This document shows, piece by piece, positions 8,925 to 18,826 of a stretch of 64,000 nt of DNA (positions are counted from its first letter, which is position 1; every line of letters begins with the position of its first letter). A model generated the notes under the pieces. It made no database searches. It was not told the DNA's origin and saw only the letters and a program-made list of their open reading frames with translations. The position numbers were made by a program, and so were the translations under genes. Source of the stretch: Nesterenkonia marinintestina (GTDB lineage Bacteria > Actinomycetota > Actinomycetes > Actinomycetales > Micrococcaceae). The stretch is taken from the NCBI RefSeq assembly GCF_025420485.1, contig NZ_JAOEFD010000011.1, positions 1-64,000 of the forward strand, in the 5' to 3' direction.

Positions 8925-9974
8925 GTGACGCCTGCAGAGGCTGACGCGAACGCGCGCTTCGTCGCCGAGCACATCGCCCACCGGTACCTGGAGTTCAACC
9001 CGCTGACCAAGTGGCCGGGGCATCGTGGGGCGCTGAAGGTGGAGGCACGGGGCCGGGGTCTCTCGGTCTCGGAGTACGCCAACACTATGACGTTCTTCGA
9101 CGACGGGGTCTGTGTGGGCGCGACCACCGGTCTGGTCAGCTCGCTGATCGGCTACAGCGCCTCGAGGCTGGCCCGGTCCAAGCGGGCCACACGGGAGATC
9201 CTCGAGACCGCCGGTATGCCGGTGCCTTCCGGCACGGCCTTCAGCGCCGACGGCGCAGTCCGCGCGCGGAGGCACATCGAGGAGATGCTCCGGACGGATG
9301 CTGAGCGTCGGTTCGTGATGAAACCGTCCGACGGCAACGCCGGTCGCGGGATCACTACGGGGATCGGCGCGGGCGAGGAGGTCGCCGGGGCGTGGAAGCG
9401 TGCTCAGGCGGCGTCCAAGGACGGGGAGATCATCATCGAGGAGCAGGTCGCCGGAGTCGACGTGCGTGTCTTCGTGGTCGGGGACCGGGTCGTGGCCGCG
9501 GCGGTGCGGATCCCGGCCCATGTCATCGGCGACGGCTCGCGGTCCTTGGAGGACCTGGCCGAGGAGTACACGGTGACCCGCCGGGTGAACGCCTACTTGG
9601 GGGCACGGGATCCGTATGTCGACGCTCGGCATCTGGCCCGTCGGGAGCTTACCATGGAGTCCGTCCCGTCGGAGGGTGAGGTCGTGTTCCTCAACGGGAC
9701 GACGAACATCTCACAGGGCGGGATCAGCGTCGACGTGACAGAGGTGATCGCCCCCGAGCTCCTGGACGTCGCGGTCCGCGCCGCCCACGCAGTACCGGGC
9801 TTGGGGACCGCCGGGGTGGATCTGCTCGTCCCCGATCTGAGCACGCCGGAGGGCGCGCATGTGATCGAGCTGAACCCGTCGGCAAACTGCTCGATCAACC
9901 AGTTCCCCGCCTACGGGCAGGGACGTGACGTCTCCTCGGCGCTCATCGAGGAGATGCGCCGCAGCCGCACCTGA
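8925..9974 (+). CDS. ATP-grasp ligase, cyanophycin-synthetase-like domain
   Basis: 349-residue stand-alone ATP-grasp enzyme that should activate a carboxylate as acyl phosphate and join it to an amine or thiol. Visible features are the lid and core segments VMKPSDGNAGRGI, IIEEQVAGVDVRVFVVGDRV, NGTTNISQGGISVDVTE and the magnesium-binding HVIELNPSANCSINQFP. The spacing and wording of these blocks match the ATP-grasp domain of cyanophycin synthetase-like ligases, but the Mur-ligase domain is missing. The start is GTG 8925, the only in-frame start just after the GDSL stop; its ribosome site is weak. The neighbour suggests a two-gene pathway of unknown product. Confidence 0.82.
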   Translation: MTPAEADANARFVAEHIAHRYLEFNPLTKWPGHRGALKVEARGRGLSVSEYANTMTFFDDGVCVGATTGLVSSLIGYSASRLARSKRATREILETAGMPVPSGTAFSADGAVRARRHIEEMLRTDAERRFVMKPSDGNAGRGITTGIGAGEEVAGAWKRAQAASKDGEIIIEEQVAGVDVRVFVVGDRVVAAAVRIPAHVIGDGSRSLEDLAEEYTVTRRVNAYLGARDPYVDARHLARRELTMESVPSEGEVVFLNGTTNISQGGISVDVTEVIAPELLDVAVRAAHAVPGLGTAGVDLLVPDLSTPEGAHVIELNPSANCSINQFPAYGQGRDVSSALIEEMRRSRT

Positions 9975-10020
9975 CACACGTCGCTCCCCGCCGGATGGTC
10001 CGACGGGGAGCGACGCGTGT
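9974..10020. terminator. Bidirectional hairpin terminator between convergent genes
   Basis: The left arm CACACG-TCGCTCCCCG (9974-9990) pairs with the right arm ending at 10020, with a two-base bulge. It lies between the 3' ends of the ATP-grasp gene (+) and the class III aminotransferase gene (-), so it probably serves both. There is no clear T-tract. Confidence 0.8.
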
Positions 10021-10040
10021 GTGGGTCAGGCGGGACCCGG

Positions 10041-11297
10041 TCAGCCGCCGAGGACGGCGTCGAGGGTCTCGTTCCAGATGCTCAGGGCCTGATCGACCTC
10101 GGACTCGTTCACCACCAGGGCGGGGATGAACCGGACGCACTGGCCCCACGGACCGCAGGTCAGCAGCACCAGCCCGCGTCGGGCCGCCTCCTGCTGCACG
10201 GCCGCGGCGGTGGCGCCGTCGTACTCGCCGTCGGCGTCGCGGAACTCGTTGGCCAGCATCAGGCCCAGGCCGCGCACGTCGGTGATCTGCGAGTGCCGCG
10301 AGGCGGCCTCCTCGAGACCGGCCTTCAGCTGTGCGCCGCGGGCGGCCGAGTTGGCGACCAGGCCCTCCTCCTGGATGACCTCGAGGGTGGCCAGGGAGGC
10401 CGCGCAGGCCACCGCGTTCGCGCCGTAGGTGCCGCCCTGCGAACCGGGCCACGCCTGGTCCATGAGCTCCTGCTTCGCCGCGATCCCGGAGAGCGGGAAC
10501 CCGGAGGCCAGCCCCTTGGCGGTCATCATCACGTCGGCCTCGACCCCGAAATGGTCGTTGCCCCAGAACTCGCCGGTGCGGCCCCAGCCGGTCTGCACCT
10601 CGTCCAGGATCAGGACGATGCCGTGCTTGTCGGCGCGCTCGCGCAGCCCCTGCAGGAACCGGGTGTTGTTGGGCACGTACCCGCCCTCGCCGAGGACCGG
10701 CTCGACGAGGAACGCGGCGGTGTCGTTCGGCGCCGACTGGGTGGCCAGCACGGTGTCGAGCTCGCGCAGCGCGAAGTCGGTGGTCTCCTCCTCGGACCAG
10801 CCGTAGTACGGGGTGTTCGGGTACGGGGCCACGACGACCCCGCCCATCAGCGGGGAGAAGCCGGCGCGGACCTTGGTGCCCGAGGTGGTCATCGAGGCGG
10901 CGCCGATGGTTCGGCCGTGGAAGCCGCCCTGGAAGACGACGATGTTGGGACGTCCGGTGGCCTGGCGGGCCAGACGCAGCGCGGCCTCGGCGGCCTCGGA
11001 GCCGGAGTTGGAGAAGAACACGGAGTTCAGCTGGGAGGGCAGCACCTCGCCGAGCCGCTCGGTGAGGTTCAGCAGCGGCTTGTGCATGATGGTGGTGTAC
11101 TGCCCGTGGATGAGCTTGCCGACCTGCTCCTGGGCGGCGGCGACGACCTTCGGGTGGCAGTGGCCGGTGGAGGTCACGCCGATGCCGGCGGTGAAGTCCA
11201 GGATCCGACCGCCCTGGTCGTCGTAGAGCCAGACGCCCTCGCCGCGCTCGGCGACCACGCCGGTGGCCTGCTTCAGGATGGGGGAGAGGTTGGTCAT
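10041..11297 (-). CDS. gabT: Class III aminotransferase, probable 4-aminobutyrate transaminase
   Basis: PLP-dependent enzyme that would transfer the amino group of 4-aminobutyrate (or another omega-amino acid) to 2-oxoglutarate, yielding succinate semialdehyde. The 418-residue protein shows NSGSEAAEAALRLAR (phosphate-binding loop), FQGGFHGRT, LILDEVQTGWGRTG and the Schiff-base lysine K261 in MTAKGLASGFPL. The divergent neighbour is a succinate-semialdehyde dehydrogenase, which fits the GABA shunt. Ornithine- or acetylornithine-type specificity cannot be ruled out from sequence alone. Confidence 0.85.
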   Translation of the reverse strand: MTNLSPILKQATGVVAERGEGVWLYDDQGGRILDFTAGIGVTSTGHCHPKVVAAAQEQVGKLIHGQYTTIMHKPLLNLTERLGEVLPSQLNSVFFSNSGSEAAEAALRLARQATGRPNIVVFQGGFHGRTIGAASMTTSGTKVRAGFSPLMGGVVVAPYPNTPYYGWSEEETTDFALRELDTVLATQSAPNDTAAFLVEPVLGEGGYVPNNTRFLQGLRERADKHGIVLILDEVQTGWGRTGEFWGNDHFGVEADVMMTAKGLASGFPLSGIAAKQELMDQAWPGSQGGTYGANAVACAASLATLEVIQEEGLVANSAARGAQLKAGLEEAASRHSQITDVRGLGLMLANEFRDADGEYDGATAAAVQQEAARRGLVLLTCGPWGQCVRFIPALVVNESEVDQALSIWNETLDAVLGG

Positions 11298-11530
11298 GCT
11301 GACTCCTTGTCACGGTGATGAGGGGGACGGTTCTCAGCCTGTCACACCTCGGACCGTCATACTGGGTGTGTGGGGGCCGCGCGGATTGTTGCCGACCGGG
11401 CTGTGACCTAGGCTACTCACAGAGTGCAGGGGATGTCAGCCGTGCCGCGTCATGCGGGCTGACGGAGCCCTGTGCAGCGGCTAATCAGACGGCGGCGAGG
11501 TGTCCGCGTCGGGCGATTCAGGAGGACCAT

Positions 11531-13015
11531 ATGGCAGAGGCTCAGAGCATCACTGCGCAGCACGAGTCGGAGGCGATCTCCGCGACGCCCAAGCAGCTCT
11601 ACATCGACGGGCAGTGGGTGGACGGTGAGAACGGTGCGACCATCGACGTCATCGACCCTTCGACGGGCCGGGCGCTGTGCCAGGTGGCCGACGCCAGCGT
11701 TGAGGACGGGTGGACGGCGATGCGCGCCGCTGAGCGCGCGCAGGCCGATTTCGCGGCGATGCCGCCGCGTCAGCGCTCCGACATCCTGATGAAGGCCTTC
11801 CGGCTGATGCATGAGCGGGTCGACGACCTCGGTCTGGTGATGACCCTGGAGATGGGCAAGCCGTTGGCCGAGGCCAAGGGGGAGGTGGCCTACGCGGCCG
11901 AGTTCTTCCGGCACTTCGCGGAGGAGGCCACCCGCATCGACGGCGGCTACCAGGTGTCTCCGACCGGCGGTGCGCGCTTCCTGGTGACCCGTCAGGCGGT
12001 GGGCCCATGCCTGTTCATCACCCCGTGGAACTTCCCGCTGGCGATGGGCACCCGCAAACTGGGTCCGGCGCTCGCGGCCGGCTGCACCTCGGTGCTCAAG
12101 CCGGCGGCGCAGACCCCGCTGACGATGCTGAAGCTGGCGGAGATCCTGCACGAGGCCGGGGTGCCGGCCGGTGTGGTGAACATCCTGGTCACCTCCACTT
12201 CGGGCAAGGTGATGGAGCCGCTGATCCGTTCCGGGATCGCACGGAAGCTGTCCTTCACCGGGTCGACCGGTGTGGGTCGGCGCCTGCTGGAGCAGTCGGC
12301 TGAGCGGGTCCTGCGCACGTCGATGGAGCTGGGCGGCAACGCCGGCTTCGTGGTCTTCGACGACGCCGACGTCGACAAGGCCGTCGAGGGTGCGATGCAG
12401 GCGAAGATGCGCAACTCGGGCGAGGCCTGCACCTCGGCGAACCGGATCTTCGTGCACCGTGACGTCGTCGACGAGTTCTCGAAGAAGCTCGCCGGGCGTA
12501 TGGGCGATCTGAGCGTGGGCCGCGGCGTCGACGACGGGGTGAAGGTCGGTCCGATGATCGATGAGACGCAGCAGAACAAGGTCGCAGAGCTGGTCGACGA
12601 CGCCGTCTCCGGCGGTGCGAAGGTGCTGACCGGCGGTTCCAAGCCTGAGGGCGACGGGTACTTCTACACCCCGACGGTGCTGACCGACATCCCTGAGGGC
12701 GCCCAGATGTGGACCGAGGAGATCTTCGGCCCCGTGGCCCCGGTGAGCGTGTTCGACACCGAGGAGGAGGTCATCGAGCGGGTGAACTCCACCGAGTACG
12801 GGCTGGTGAACTACGTCTACACCGAGTCCCTGCGCCGCGGGCTGCGGGTCTCGGAGGCGCTGGAGTCCGGCATGGTCGGGCTGAACCAGGGCGTGGTGTC
12901 GAACCCGGCCGCGCCGTTCGGCGGGGTGAAGGAGTCGGGCCTGGGTCGCGAGGGCGGTCCGAACGGCATCGACGAGTTCCTCGAGGTGAAACTCATCGGC
13001 ATCGGCATGGACTGA
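11531..13015 (+). CDS. gabD: NAD(P)-dependent succinate-semialdehyde dehydrogenase
   Basis: Oxidises succinate semialdehyde to succinate in GABA degradation. From the ATG at 11531 (AGGAGG with a five-base gap) it encodes 494 residues, the normal length for the aldehyde dehydrogenase family. Catalytic residues are E266 (MELGGN) and C300 (NSGEACTSANR), with the nucleotide-binding segment FTGSTGVGRRL. An inverted repeat GTCAGCC...GGCTGAC (11435-11463) lies about 70 bases upstream and could be an operator. The coding region ends 30 bases before a 74-bp palindromic repeat. Confidence 0.9.
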   Translation: MAEAQSITAQHESEAISATPKQLYIDGQWVDGENGATIDVIDPSTGRALCQVADASVEDGWTAMRAAERAQADFAAMPPRQRSDILMKAFRLMHERVDDLGLVMTLEMGKPLAEAKGEVAYAAEFFRHFAEEATRIDGGYQVSPTGGARFLVTRQAVGPCLFITPWNFPLAMGTRKLGPALAAGCTSVLKPAAQTPLTMLKLAEILHEAGVPAGVVNILVTSTSGKVMEPLIRSGIARKLSFTGSTGVGRRLLEQSAERVLRTSMELGGNAGFVVFDDADVDKAVEGAMQAKMRNSGEACTSANRIFVHRDVVDEFSKKLAGRMGDLSVGRGVDDGVKVGPMIDETQQNKVAELVDDAVSGGAKVLTGGSKPEGDGYFYTPTVLTDIPEGAQMWTEEIFGPVAPVSVFDTEEEVIERVNSTEYGLVNYVYTESLRRGLRVSEALESGMVGLNQGVVSNPAAPFGGVKESGLGREGGPNGIDEFLEVKLIGIGMD

Positions 13016-13044
13016 GGTCTTCCTCTCCTCCCTCTCCCTCTCTC

Positions 13045-13118
13045 CATCGAGTCCCCGATCCCTGCGGCGTGTCGGGCCGAAGACGGCCCGAACTGCTGCA
13101 GAGATCGGGGACTCGATG
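13045..13118 (+). repeat. 74-bp palindromic repeat, copy 1 (A arm left)
   Basis: Exactly 74 bp, with perfect 16-base terminal inverted repeats (CATCGAGTCCCCGATC). The centre is a perfect GGGCCG-AAGA-CGGCCC hairpin. The A-type arm (CCTGCGGCGTGTCGGG) is on the left. It lies between the convergent 3' ends of gabD and the DUF559-like gene, and could terminate both. Confidence 0.95.
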
Positions 13119-13133
13119 TGTGTGGGGTGAAGA

Positions 13134-14177
13134 TCATCCGTCCAAGCCGCGGGAGCGGAGGGCGGCGGTGATCTTCGCCAGCCCGGGTTCGAAGCGCGGA
13201 CGGGCGTGGCGATCGGTGAGCCGCACCTCCAACCAGCCGCCGGCCGCGGCGCGTTCGCTCCGGGCGACGTCCCGTTCAGCCTGGAGCGGGTCCGCGTGGC
13301 TCCGTCCGTCGTACTCGACCGCCACCCGGAACTCTTCACTGCTCAGGTCCGGGTCGTGCAGGTATCGGCCCTTCGAGGTGAAGATCGGCACGTTGACGGC
13401 GAACTCGGGCAGGCCAGCGTGGTGCATCCGGTAGCGCAGCTCCGTCTCCCGCGGCGAATCGGCCCCGACGCGCGTGAGCGCCGCCGCCTCGCGCAGGGCA
13501 CGGACGCCCCGGACCCCGCGGCGCATCCCCGCGACCTCCCGGAGATCCGACGGGGAGGTCAGGGCAAGTCCGTCACCGTGGAACCCGAGCTCGCCGAACT
13601 CCACGCGAGGTGAACGGACAAGCTGATCGGCGAGCATCAGCAGCTCCAACGCGCTGCGGCGGTGGGCCAGGTCGGAGACCGTCCACGCGGGGCTGGTCAG
13701 CAGAATACCGTTCCGTTCGACGACGTGCTTGGGCGGGATCCGCACCTGATGCCCGACGACGAGCCCACCGCGGATCATCGGCTTGGCCCCGTCGATCCGC
13801 GTCACGTGCAGGGGAGTGCTGAGCATCCCGGGTTCGCCTGAAGCCCATGCTGCGGCGCCGTCACGCTTCCATGTCGGAAGCGGCCTGGCCCACGGCAGTG
13901 ATAATCCGTGGAGCGCGGCGGCCGTGTGGTGGGAGGCGACGTGGACGCCGTCGCCGGTGATGGACCGCAGGGTCTCACGGATCGGATCCTCCGGGATGCC
14001 GGGTGTGTAGAGGCCGTGCCCCAGTCGGGTCAGCGTGCTGCTGCGCAGACCGTGGCGGATCTCGTCGTCGTCGAATCCCGCGGAGAGCAGGTGGTGCCGG
14101 CGTCCCAGGTGCTGGGGCGGGATGGTCGGTGCACGGCGACGCCTGTCGGTGGGCGGGGTCGGCAGGGCTCCTGGCAT
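13134..14177 (-). CDS. AbiEi-antitoxin-like / DUF559 endonuclease-fold protein (second copy)
   Basis: 347 residues from the ATG at 14177; a GTG at 14237 would add 20 residues, but it sits almost against the neighbouring repeat and has little room for promoter and ribosome site. The C-terminal region has the DUF559/VSR pattern: E near SPRETELRYRMH, then HDPDLSSEEFRVAVEYDGRSHAD. The N-terminal part contains the TRLGHGLYTPG winged-helix-like segment seen in AbiEi-type antitoxins. It shares overall architecture with the protein at 66-950 but is clearly divergent. Both sides are bounded by 74-bp palindromic repeats (copies 1 and 2). No toxin gene is adjacent. Confidence 0.62.
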   Translation of the reverse strand: MPGALPTPPTDRRRRAPTIPPQHLGRRHHLLSAGFDDDEIRHGLRSSTLTRLGHGLYTPGIPEDPIRETLRSITGDGVHVASHHTAAALHGLSLPWARPLPTWKRDGAAAWASGEPGMLSTPLHVTRIDGAKPMIRGGLVVGHQVRIPPKHVVERNGILLTSPAWTVSDLAHRRSALELLMLADQLVRSPRVEFGELGFHGDGLALTSPSDLREVAGMRRGVRGVRALREAAALTRVGADSPRETELRYRMHHAGLPEFAVNVPIFTSKGRYLHDPDLSSEEFRVAVEYDGRSHADPLQAERDVARSERAAAGGWLEVRLTDRHARPRFEPGLAKITAALRSRGLDG

Positions 14178-14241
14178 GGGGACAGTCCACCGGAGATCGG
14201 GCCGGACTGCGCTGCGTTCTCCACAGGCCTGCCCCACCCCT

Positions 14242-14315
14242 CATCGAAACCCCGATCTCTGCAGCACTTCGGGCGGTTTTCGGCGCAACACGCCGCAGGA
14301 ATCGGGGACTCGATG
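14242..14315 (-). repeat. 74-bp palindromic repeat, copy 2 (A arm right)
   Basis: 74 bp, 72 of which are identical to copy 3. The termini are CATCGAAACCCCGATC and ATCGGGGACTCGATG. It lies in a divergent intergenic region, so it cannot be only a terminator. An extra partial terminus, AGTCGATG (14331-14338), lies exactly 23 bp outside the right-hand ACTCGATG (14308-14315). Confidence 0.93.
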
Positions 14316-14388
14316 GAGGGGAGGGCAGGGAGTCGATGGTGAGTGGGGGAGGCTTGCCGTGGCACCCGCGGTCGAGGATGATTCCCAC

Positions 14389-15501
14389 ATGACCGCTCCG
14401 ATCACCGCGCCCTACACCAACCCGGATGCCCGCTCGTGGCGCACGGAGCCGATGCGAAAGACCTCGCTCGATTTCCATCGGTCGCTGCCCCACTACGCCC
14501 CGACCCCGCTGATCCCCGTGCCCGCCCTGGCCGAGTCCCTCGGCGTGGGAACGGTGCTGGTCAAGGACGAGTCCTCCCGCCTCGGCCTGCCGGCCTTCAA
14601 GATCCTCGGCGCCTCCTATGCCGTGGCCCGAGCGCTCTCCGCCCGCCTCGGCGAGCCGCACGCACTGCCCCTGGACACCCTGCGCGAACGCCTGGGGACG
14701 AACAGCGGCCTCTCCCTGATCGCCGCCACCGACGGCAACCACGGTCGCGCCGTGGCGCACGTCGCGCACCTGCTCGGACTGCCCGCCGCCATCTGCGTAC
14801 CGCCGGGCGTCGCCGAGGAGGCGAGGGAGGCCATCGTGGCCGAAGGCGCGGAGCTCACGGAGCTGGACCTGCCCTACGACGAGGTGGTCGACCATGCCGC
14901 CGAGCTCTCCGGCGGGGACGCCCTGCTGATCCAGGACACCTCGTGGGACGGCTACGTCGACGTGCCGCAGTGGATCGTCGAGGGGTACATCACCCTGGCC
15001 CAGGAGATCTACGAGGAGCTCGCCACGAGCGGCGTCGACCAGCCGGACCTCGTCGTCGTGCCGGCCGGCGTCGGCTCTCTGGCCCATGCGATCGTCCAGC
15101 ACTACCGCTCCACGACACACGCGCCGGCCCTTGCGGTGGTGGAACCCGAGGTCGCACCCTCGGTGACCACCGCGCTGCACACCGGCGCACCAGTGTCAGT
15201 CGCCACTGGAGAGACGATCATGATGGGGATGAACTGCGGCACGGTCTCCGGAATCGCCTGGCCGACGCTGCGGGACGGGGTGGACGCCTCCCTGACCGTC
15301 ACAGATGACCAGGCACGCGCCGCCGTCGCGGAGCTGCGAGACTTCGGCGTCGACTCGGGCCCGTGCGGTGCCGCGACGCTGGCCGCACTGCGCACGATCT
15401 GCGACGACGACGAACTGCGACGGAACCTCGGCCTCGGACCGGACTCCGTGGTCGTGCTGCTGAGCACCGAGAGCACCGCCGCGAACCCCAAGGGCAGCTG
15501 A
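14389..15501 (+). CDS. PLP-dependent diaminopropionate ammonia-lyase-like protein
   Basis: Fold-type II PLP enzyme of 370 residues that probably eliminates ammonia from 2,3-diaminopropionate or a similar amino acid to give pyruvate. The Schiff-base lysine is K71 in LPAFKILGASYA. Further family blocks are ATDGNHGRAVAHVA, VPAGVGSLAHA and GMNCGTVSGIAWPTL. The ATG at 14389 has only a weak GAGG upstream. The stop codon overlaps the start of the following M20D gene (TGATG), so they are translationally coupled. This pairing suggests uptake-independent salvage of an N-acylated amino acid. Both genes together are bracketed by near-identical 74-bp repeats. Confidence 0.82.
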   Translation: MTAPITAPYTNPDARSWRTEPMRKTSLDFHRSLPHYAPTPLIPVPALAESLGVGTVLVKDESSRLGLPAFKILGASYAVARALSARLGEPHALPLDTLRERLGTNSGLSLIAATDGNHGRAVAHVAHLLGLPAAICVPPGVAEEAREAIVAEGAELTELDLPYDEVVDHAAELSGGDALLIQDTSWDGYVDVPQWIVEGYITLAQEIYEELATSGVDQPDLVVVPAGVGSLAHAIVQHYRSTTHAPALAVVEPEVAPSVTTALHTGAPVSVATGETIMMGMNCGTVSGIAWPTLRDGVDASLTVTDDQARAAVAELRDFGVDSGPCGAATLAALRTICDDDELRRNLGLGPDSVVVLLSTESTAANPKGS

Positions 15502-16658
15502 TGACGTCCGGGGGTTCAGCGGAGTCCTGGCGTCACCAGCTCCATCAGCTGGCGGAGACCGCCTTCGAGGAGCACCGCACGGCTGAGTTCGTGGCCGAGG
15601 TCCTGCGCTCGCTGGGGCTCGACGTCGCCGTCGGTGTCGGAGGGACCGGGATCGTCGGCACCCTGAGGCGCGGCACCAGCGAGCGGGCCATCGGACTCCG
15701 TGCGGACATGGACGCCCTGCCGATCCGGGAGCGGACCGGGCTCAGCTTCGCCTCCCGGCACGAGGGGCGTATGCACGCCTGTGGCCACGACGGACACATG
15801 GCGATGGTCCTCGGAGCCGCCGAGCAGCTCGTCGACGATGACTTCGACGGCGCCGTCCACTTCGTCTTCCAGCCGGCCGAGGAGCCCGGACGGGGTGCCG
15901 CGGCGATGATCGGGGCCGGGCTCTTCGACCGCTTCCCGATGGAGGCGATCTTCGGCCTGCACAACATGCCGGGACTGCCGGCCGGGGTGTTGGCGACCCG
16001 TCCTGGGCCGATCATGGCCGGCGAGGAAAACTTCGTCATCACGGTGACCGGCCGGGGCGGCCACGCCTCCGCTCCGCACCATCTGATCGACCCGCTGGTG
16101 GTCGCCGCGCACATCATCGTCGCACTCCAGAGCATCGTGGCCCGCAGCGTCGACCCCGTCGACTCGGCCGTCATCTCCTGCACGGACATCACCACCGACG
16201 GCGCACGCAACGCCGTCCCCAGCACTGTCCGCATCACCGGCGATGCCCGCAACTTCGCCCCCGACGTCAGCACGCTGCTGGAGACGCGCCTCCGCGAGGT
16301 CGCCGAACGGACCGCCCAGGCCCACGGGGCGACGGCGGAGGTCAGCTACACCCGTGAGTTCGCCACCACGGTCAACCATTCGGAGGCCACCGCCGCGGCG
16401 GTCCGCGCCGCAGCGCGCACCGTGGGCGAGGAGGGGTGTGATGCTGCGACGTCGCCGATCATGGCCAGCGAGGACTTCGGTCTGTTCGCAGACCGCGTGC
16501 CGGCGAACTTCACCCTGATCGGCAACGGGATGCCCGGGGAGCGTGGCGGAGTGCCGCTGCACAGCCACGACTATCAGTTCGACGACGCCATCCTGCCCGC
16601 CGGGATCCGGTACTACCGCAGCATCGTCCACGAGCTGCTGGCCCCACCCTCGGCCTGA
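15501..16658 (+). CDS. M20D-family amidohydrolase
   Basis: 385-residue zinc- or manganese-dependent amidohydrolase of the hippurate hydrolase/IAA-amino acid hydrolase type. The metal site is MHACGHDGH (C94, H96, H99) and FQPAEEPGRGAAAMI, with the dimerisation-domain marker GRGGHASAPH and the last ligand in HSHDYQFDD. It probably removes an acyl group from an amino acid before the upstream lyase acts; this coupling is inferred from the one-base overlap. The start ATG uses the A of the preceding stop. Confidence 0.88.
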   Translation: MTSGGSAESWRHQLHQLAETAFEEHRTAEFVAEVLRSLGLDVAVGVGGTGIVGTLRRGTSERAIGLRADMDALPIRERTGLSFASRHEGRMHACGHDGHMAMVLGAAEQLVDDDFDGAVHFVFQPAEEPGRGAAAMIGAGLFDRFPMEAIFGLHNMPGLPAGVLATRPGPIMAGEENFVITVTGRGGHASAPHHLIDPLVVAAHIIVALQSIVARSVDPVDSAVISCTDITTDGARNAVPSTVRITGDARNFAPDVSTLLETRLREVAERTAQAHGATAEVSYTREFATTVNHSEATAAAVRAAARTVGEEGCDAATSPIMASEDFGLFADRVPANFTLIGNGMPGERGGVPLHSHDYQFDDAILPAGIRYYRSIVHELLAPPSA

Positions 16659-16672
16659 CCCGCCCCACCCCT

Positions 16673-16746
16673 CATCGAGACCCCGATCTCTGCAGCACTT
16701 CGGGCGGTTCTCGGCGCAACACGCCGCAGGAATCGGGGACTCGATG
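16673..16746 (-). repeat. 74-bp palindromic repeat, copy 3 (A arm right)
   Basis: 74 bp, differing from copy 2 at only two positions (7 and 38), and sharing about 11 more bases on the left flank (GCCCCACCCCT). It begins 15 bases after the M20D stop codon. It is in the same orientation as copy 2, so the ammonia-lyase/M20D pair is flanked by direct repeats. Confidence 0.95.
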
Positions 16747-16795
16747 GAGGAAAGGGAAGACGTGCCGAGGGTCACAGGCCATCCGGCCCCACCGC

Positions 16796-16823
16796 GGGAA
16801 TGACCTCACGCGTCCCGCGGTTG
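16796..16823 (+). promoter_or_regulatory. Candidate SigH/SigR-type promoter of dnaK
   Basis: GGGAAT (16796-16801) and GTTG (16820-16823), separated by 18 bases, match the GGAAT-N18-GTT consensus of actinobacterial SigR/SigH, the redox/heat stress sigma factors known to control dnaK in mycobacteria. Transcription would start near 16830, just before the first HAIR element. Confidence 0.6.
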
Positions 16824-16837
16824 TACGAGAAGTGAAA

Positions 16838-16858
16838 GTTGAGTCGACCTCACTCAAG
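16838..16858 (+). promoter_or_regulatory. HAIR operator 1 (HspR binding site)
   Basis: GTTGAGT-N7-ACTCAAG matches the HspR inverted repeat CTTGAGT-N7-ACTCAAG at 13 of 14 positions. HspR, with DnaK as co-repressor, should block dnaK transcription here. Confidence 0.88.
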
Positions 16859-16890
16859 TCAGATTGACACCACTGAGTCACAGGTGAAGA

Positions 16891-16911
16891 CTTGAGCACA
16901 GTCCGCTCAAT
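16891..16911 (+). promoter_or_regulatory. HAIR operator 2 (HspR binding site)
   Basis: CTTGAGC-N7-GCTCAAT is a second HAIR-like inverted repeat with the same seven-base spacer, ending 39 bases before the dnaK start. A TTGACA at 16864-16869 lies between the two operators and could be the -35 box of a housekeeping promoter covered by this site. Confidence 0.78.
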
Positions 16912-16950
16912 GCGCGAATCGTCAGAACCCGTAGAAAGGGAACACAGACC

Positions 16951-18816
<1,866 letters not shown>

Positions 18817-18826
18817 GGAATCCCTG

